6,993 bases of DNA from a bacterium (GTDB lineage Bacteria; Desulfobacterota; DSWW01), in contig JAUWSZ010000117.1 of the NCBI GenBank assembly GCA_030609865.1, positions 1 through 6,993 of the forward strand, read 5' to 3'. Positions 6,211-6,993 of the stretch are shown here, one piece after another. The position numbers were made by a program, and so were the translations under genes. The notes under the pieces were generated by a model, which had not been told where the DNA came from, searched no databases, and saw only the letters and a program-made list of their open reading frames with translations. Every line of letters starts with the position of its first letter. The first letter of the stretch is position 1.

Positions 6211-6993
6211 CTATACCTCAATTTCCATGCCCTCTCTTGAAAGAAAAGCACCTGGAAATCGCTTCTGACATTCTTTCTCCATTCTCATCAGAAAACGATC
6301 CGAGTGCTCTGGATCGTGATGAAAAAGAGCCAGTCTCTTTACCCCGGCTTGTTCAGCCACCTCCACGGCCTGCTCCCAACTGCTGTGGCCCCACCCTTTC
6401 TTCTCCTTCAACTCCTCTGGGGTAAATTGTGCATCATGGACGAGAAGATCGGCATTTCGGGAAAGGGCAACGATATTCGGATCTATCCCATCAACATGTT
6501 CCACGTCCGTACAGTAAACGAAGATCTTTCCTTCTCCCTCGATGCGGTAACTATACGCACCTCCAGGATGGTTGTGCCTTAAAGTTACTACCTTATTGCC
6601 TGTAATCGGTGTTGTAAAATGGGTTCTTTCTGGTGCGAAGAATGTCATCCTGGCCCCCATCTTTTCTATGGGCACAGGAAAGTACTCACGCTGCATCTGC
6701 ATCGAGAATATGTCCTCAAGATTTCCTGTCTGTCTATCTTTTCCAATAATAGCGATGGTAAAGTGTCGGCCTGGATCGTATGCGGGACGAAAGAAAGGAA
6801 ACCCTTGAATATGATCCCAGTGGGTATGTGACAATGCAATAAAGATATTATCGTATTGCTCATGCGAGCAAGCCAACAGATCATTCCCCAGCTTTCGTAT
6901 TCCCGTGCCGGCGTCAAATATAGCAATCCTTCCGTTATCAGAAGTGAGCAGAATGCACGAGGTGTTACCACCGACTTGGACAGAATCTGGTTC
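6211..6993 (-). CDS. Metallo-beta-lactamase-fold metal-dependent hydrolase, 5' partial
   Basis: The minus-strand frame is open to the right edge of the window, so the N-terminus is missing; 260 residues are visible, ending at TAG (6213-6211). The visible part begins near the family's GGNTSC motif (residues 8-13), then IAIFDAGTGIRKLG (23-36). The metal-binding HTHWDH (His56, His58, Asp60, His61) follows, with NHPGGAYSYRIE (His142), the bridging-Asp motif CTDVEH (Asp163), GWGHSS (His203) and LFHHDPEHSD (His225/226). This set marks a two-metal MBL-fold hydrolase of the PhnP/cyclic-phosphodiesterase-like branch (COG1235 type), often annotated as phosphoribosyl cyclic phosphodiesterase-like. The true substrate is not known: it may be a cyclic nucleotide, a phosphodiester or something else. 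A TTG codon at 6876 could be mistaken for a start, but it lies after conserved N-terminal motifs. No signal peptide can be judged. It probably heads the transcript that includes the downstream helical protein gene. Its base composition is less GC-rich than the left-hand genes. Confidence 0.88.
   Translation of the reverse strand, partial: EPDSVQVGGNTSCILLTSDNGRIAIFDAGTGIRKLGNDLLACSHEQYDNIFIALSHTHWDHIQGFPFFRPAYDPGRHFTIAIIGKDRQTGNLEDIFSMQMQREYFPVPIEKMGARMTFFAPERTHFTTPITGNKVVTLRHNHPGGAYSYRIEGEGKIFVYCTDVEHVDGIDPNIVALSRNADLLVHDAQFTPEELKEKKGWGHSSWEQAVEVAEQAGVKRLALFHHDPEHSDRFLMRMEKECQKRFPGAFLSREGMEIEV

Noticed and set aside
5740..6240. Plus-strand Ser/Phe-rich open frame of 166 codons
   Set aside because: It is the antisense of the Glu/Lys-rich repeat gene. 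GAG/AAG-type codons read backwards give Ser/Phe/Leu. The minus-strand frame has a signal peptide and ribosome site; this one has neither.

Overview
The window reads like a chromosomal segment of an anaerobic Gram-negative bacterium, most plausibly a deltaproteobacterium (Desulfobacterota or a syntroph relative). The grounds are a 2-hydroxyacyl-CoA dehydratase/benzoyl-CoA reductase-type subunit pair, a large lipoprotein with a canonical lipobox, and a metallo-beta-lactamase protein of a type I associate with that group. The placement is an inference; there is no rRNA or other marker gene here.

Layout. Positions 1-2026 (+) hold two adjacent dehydratase-family genes. The first is cut by the left edge, and the second starts 10 bases after it, so they look like one operon encoding the two [Fe-S] subunits of a radical acyl-CoA dehydratase or reductase. 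Positions 2027-2621 carry no convincing gene. They contain a pair of look-alike hairpins about 75 bases apart, resembling the ends of a small IS200/IS605-type (PATE-like) element, and a plausible sigma-70 promoter for the next gene. Positions 2622-5408 (+) encode one 928-residue lipoprotein that joins an alpha/beta-hydrolase, a short disulfide-rich segment of two five-cysteine repeats, and a GH20-type hexosaminidase module. This is the most unusual object in the window.

Positions 5468-5641 (-) are a gene remnant: the last ~56 residues of a GH3 beta-glucosidase-type protein (its fibronectin-III-like tail), with the rest missing. Positions 5667-6167 (-) encode a secreted, almost purely Glu/Lys/Arg/Ala helical protein with an 11-residue (33-bp) repeat. 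Positions 6211-6993 (-) encode a metallo-beta-lactamase-fold hydrolase, cut by the right edge, lying just upstream of and probably co-transcribed with the helical protein.

How the parts fit. The lipoprotein and the GH3 remnant together suggest a locus once richer in extracellular glycan-degrading enzymes. The dehydratase pair is a separate cytoplasmic function (anaerobic acyl-CoA metabolism). The right-hand pair has no evident link to either. Base composition falls in the intergenic stretch 2170-2620 and in the MBL gene compared with the GC-rich dehydratase and lipoprotein genes.
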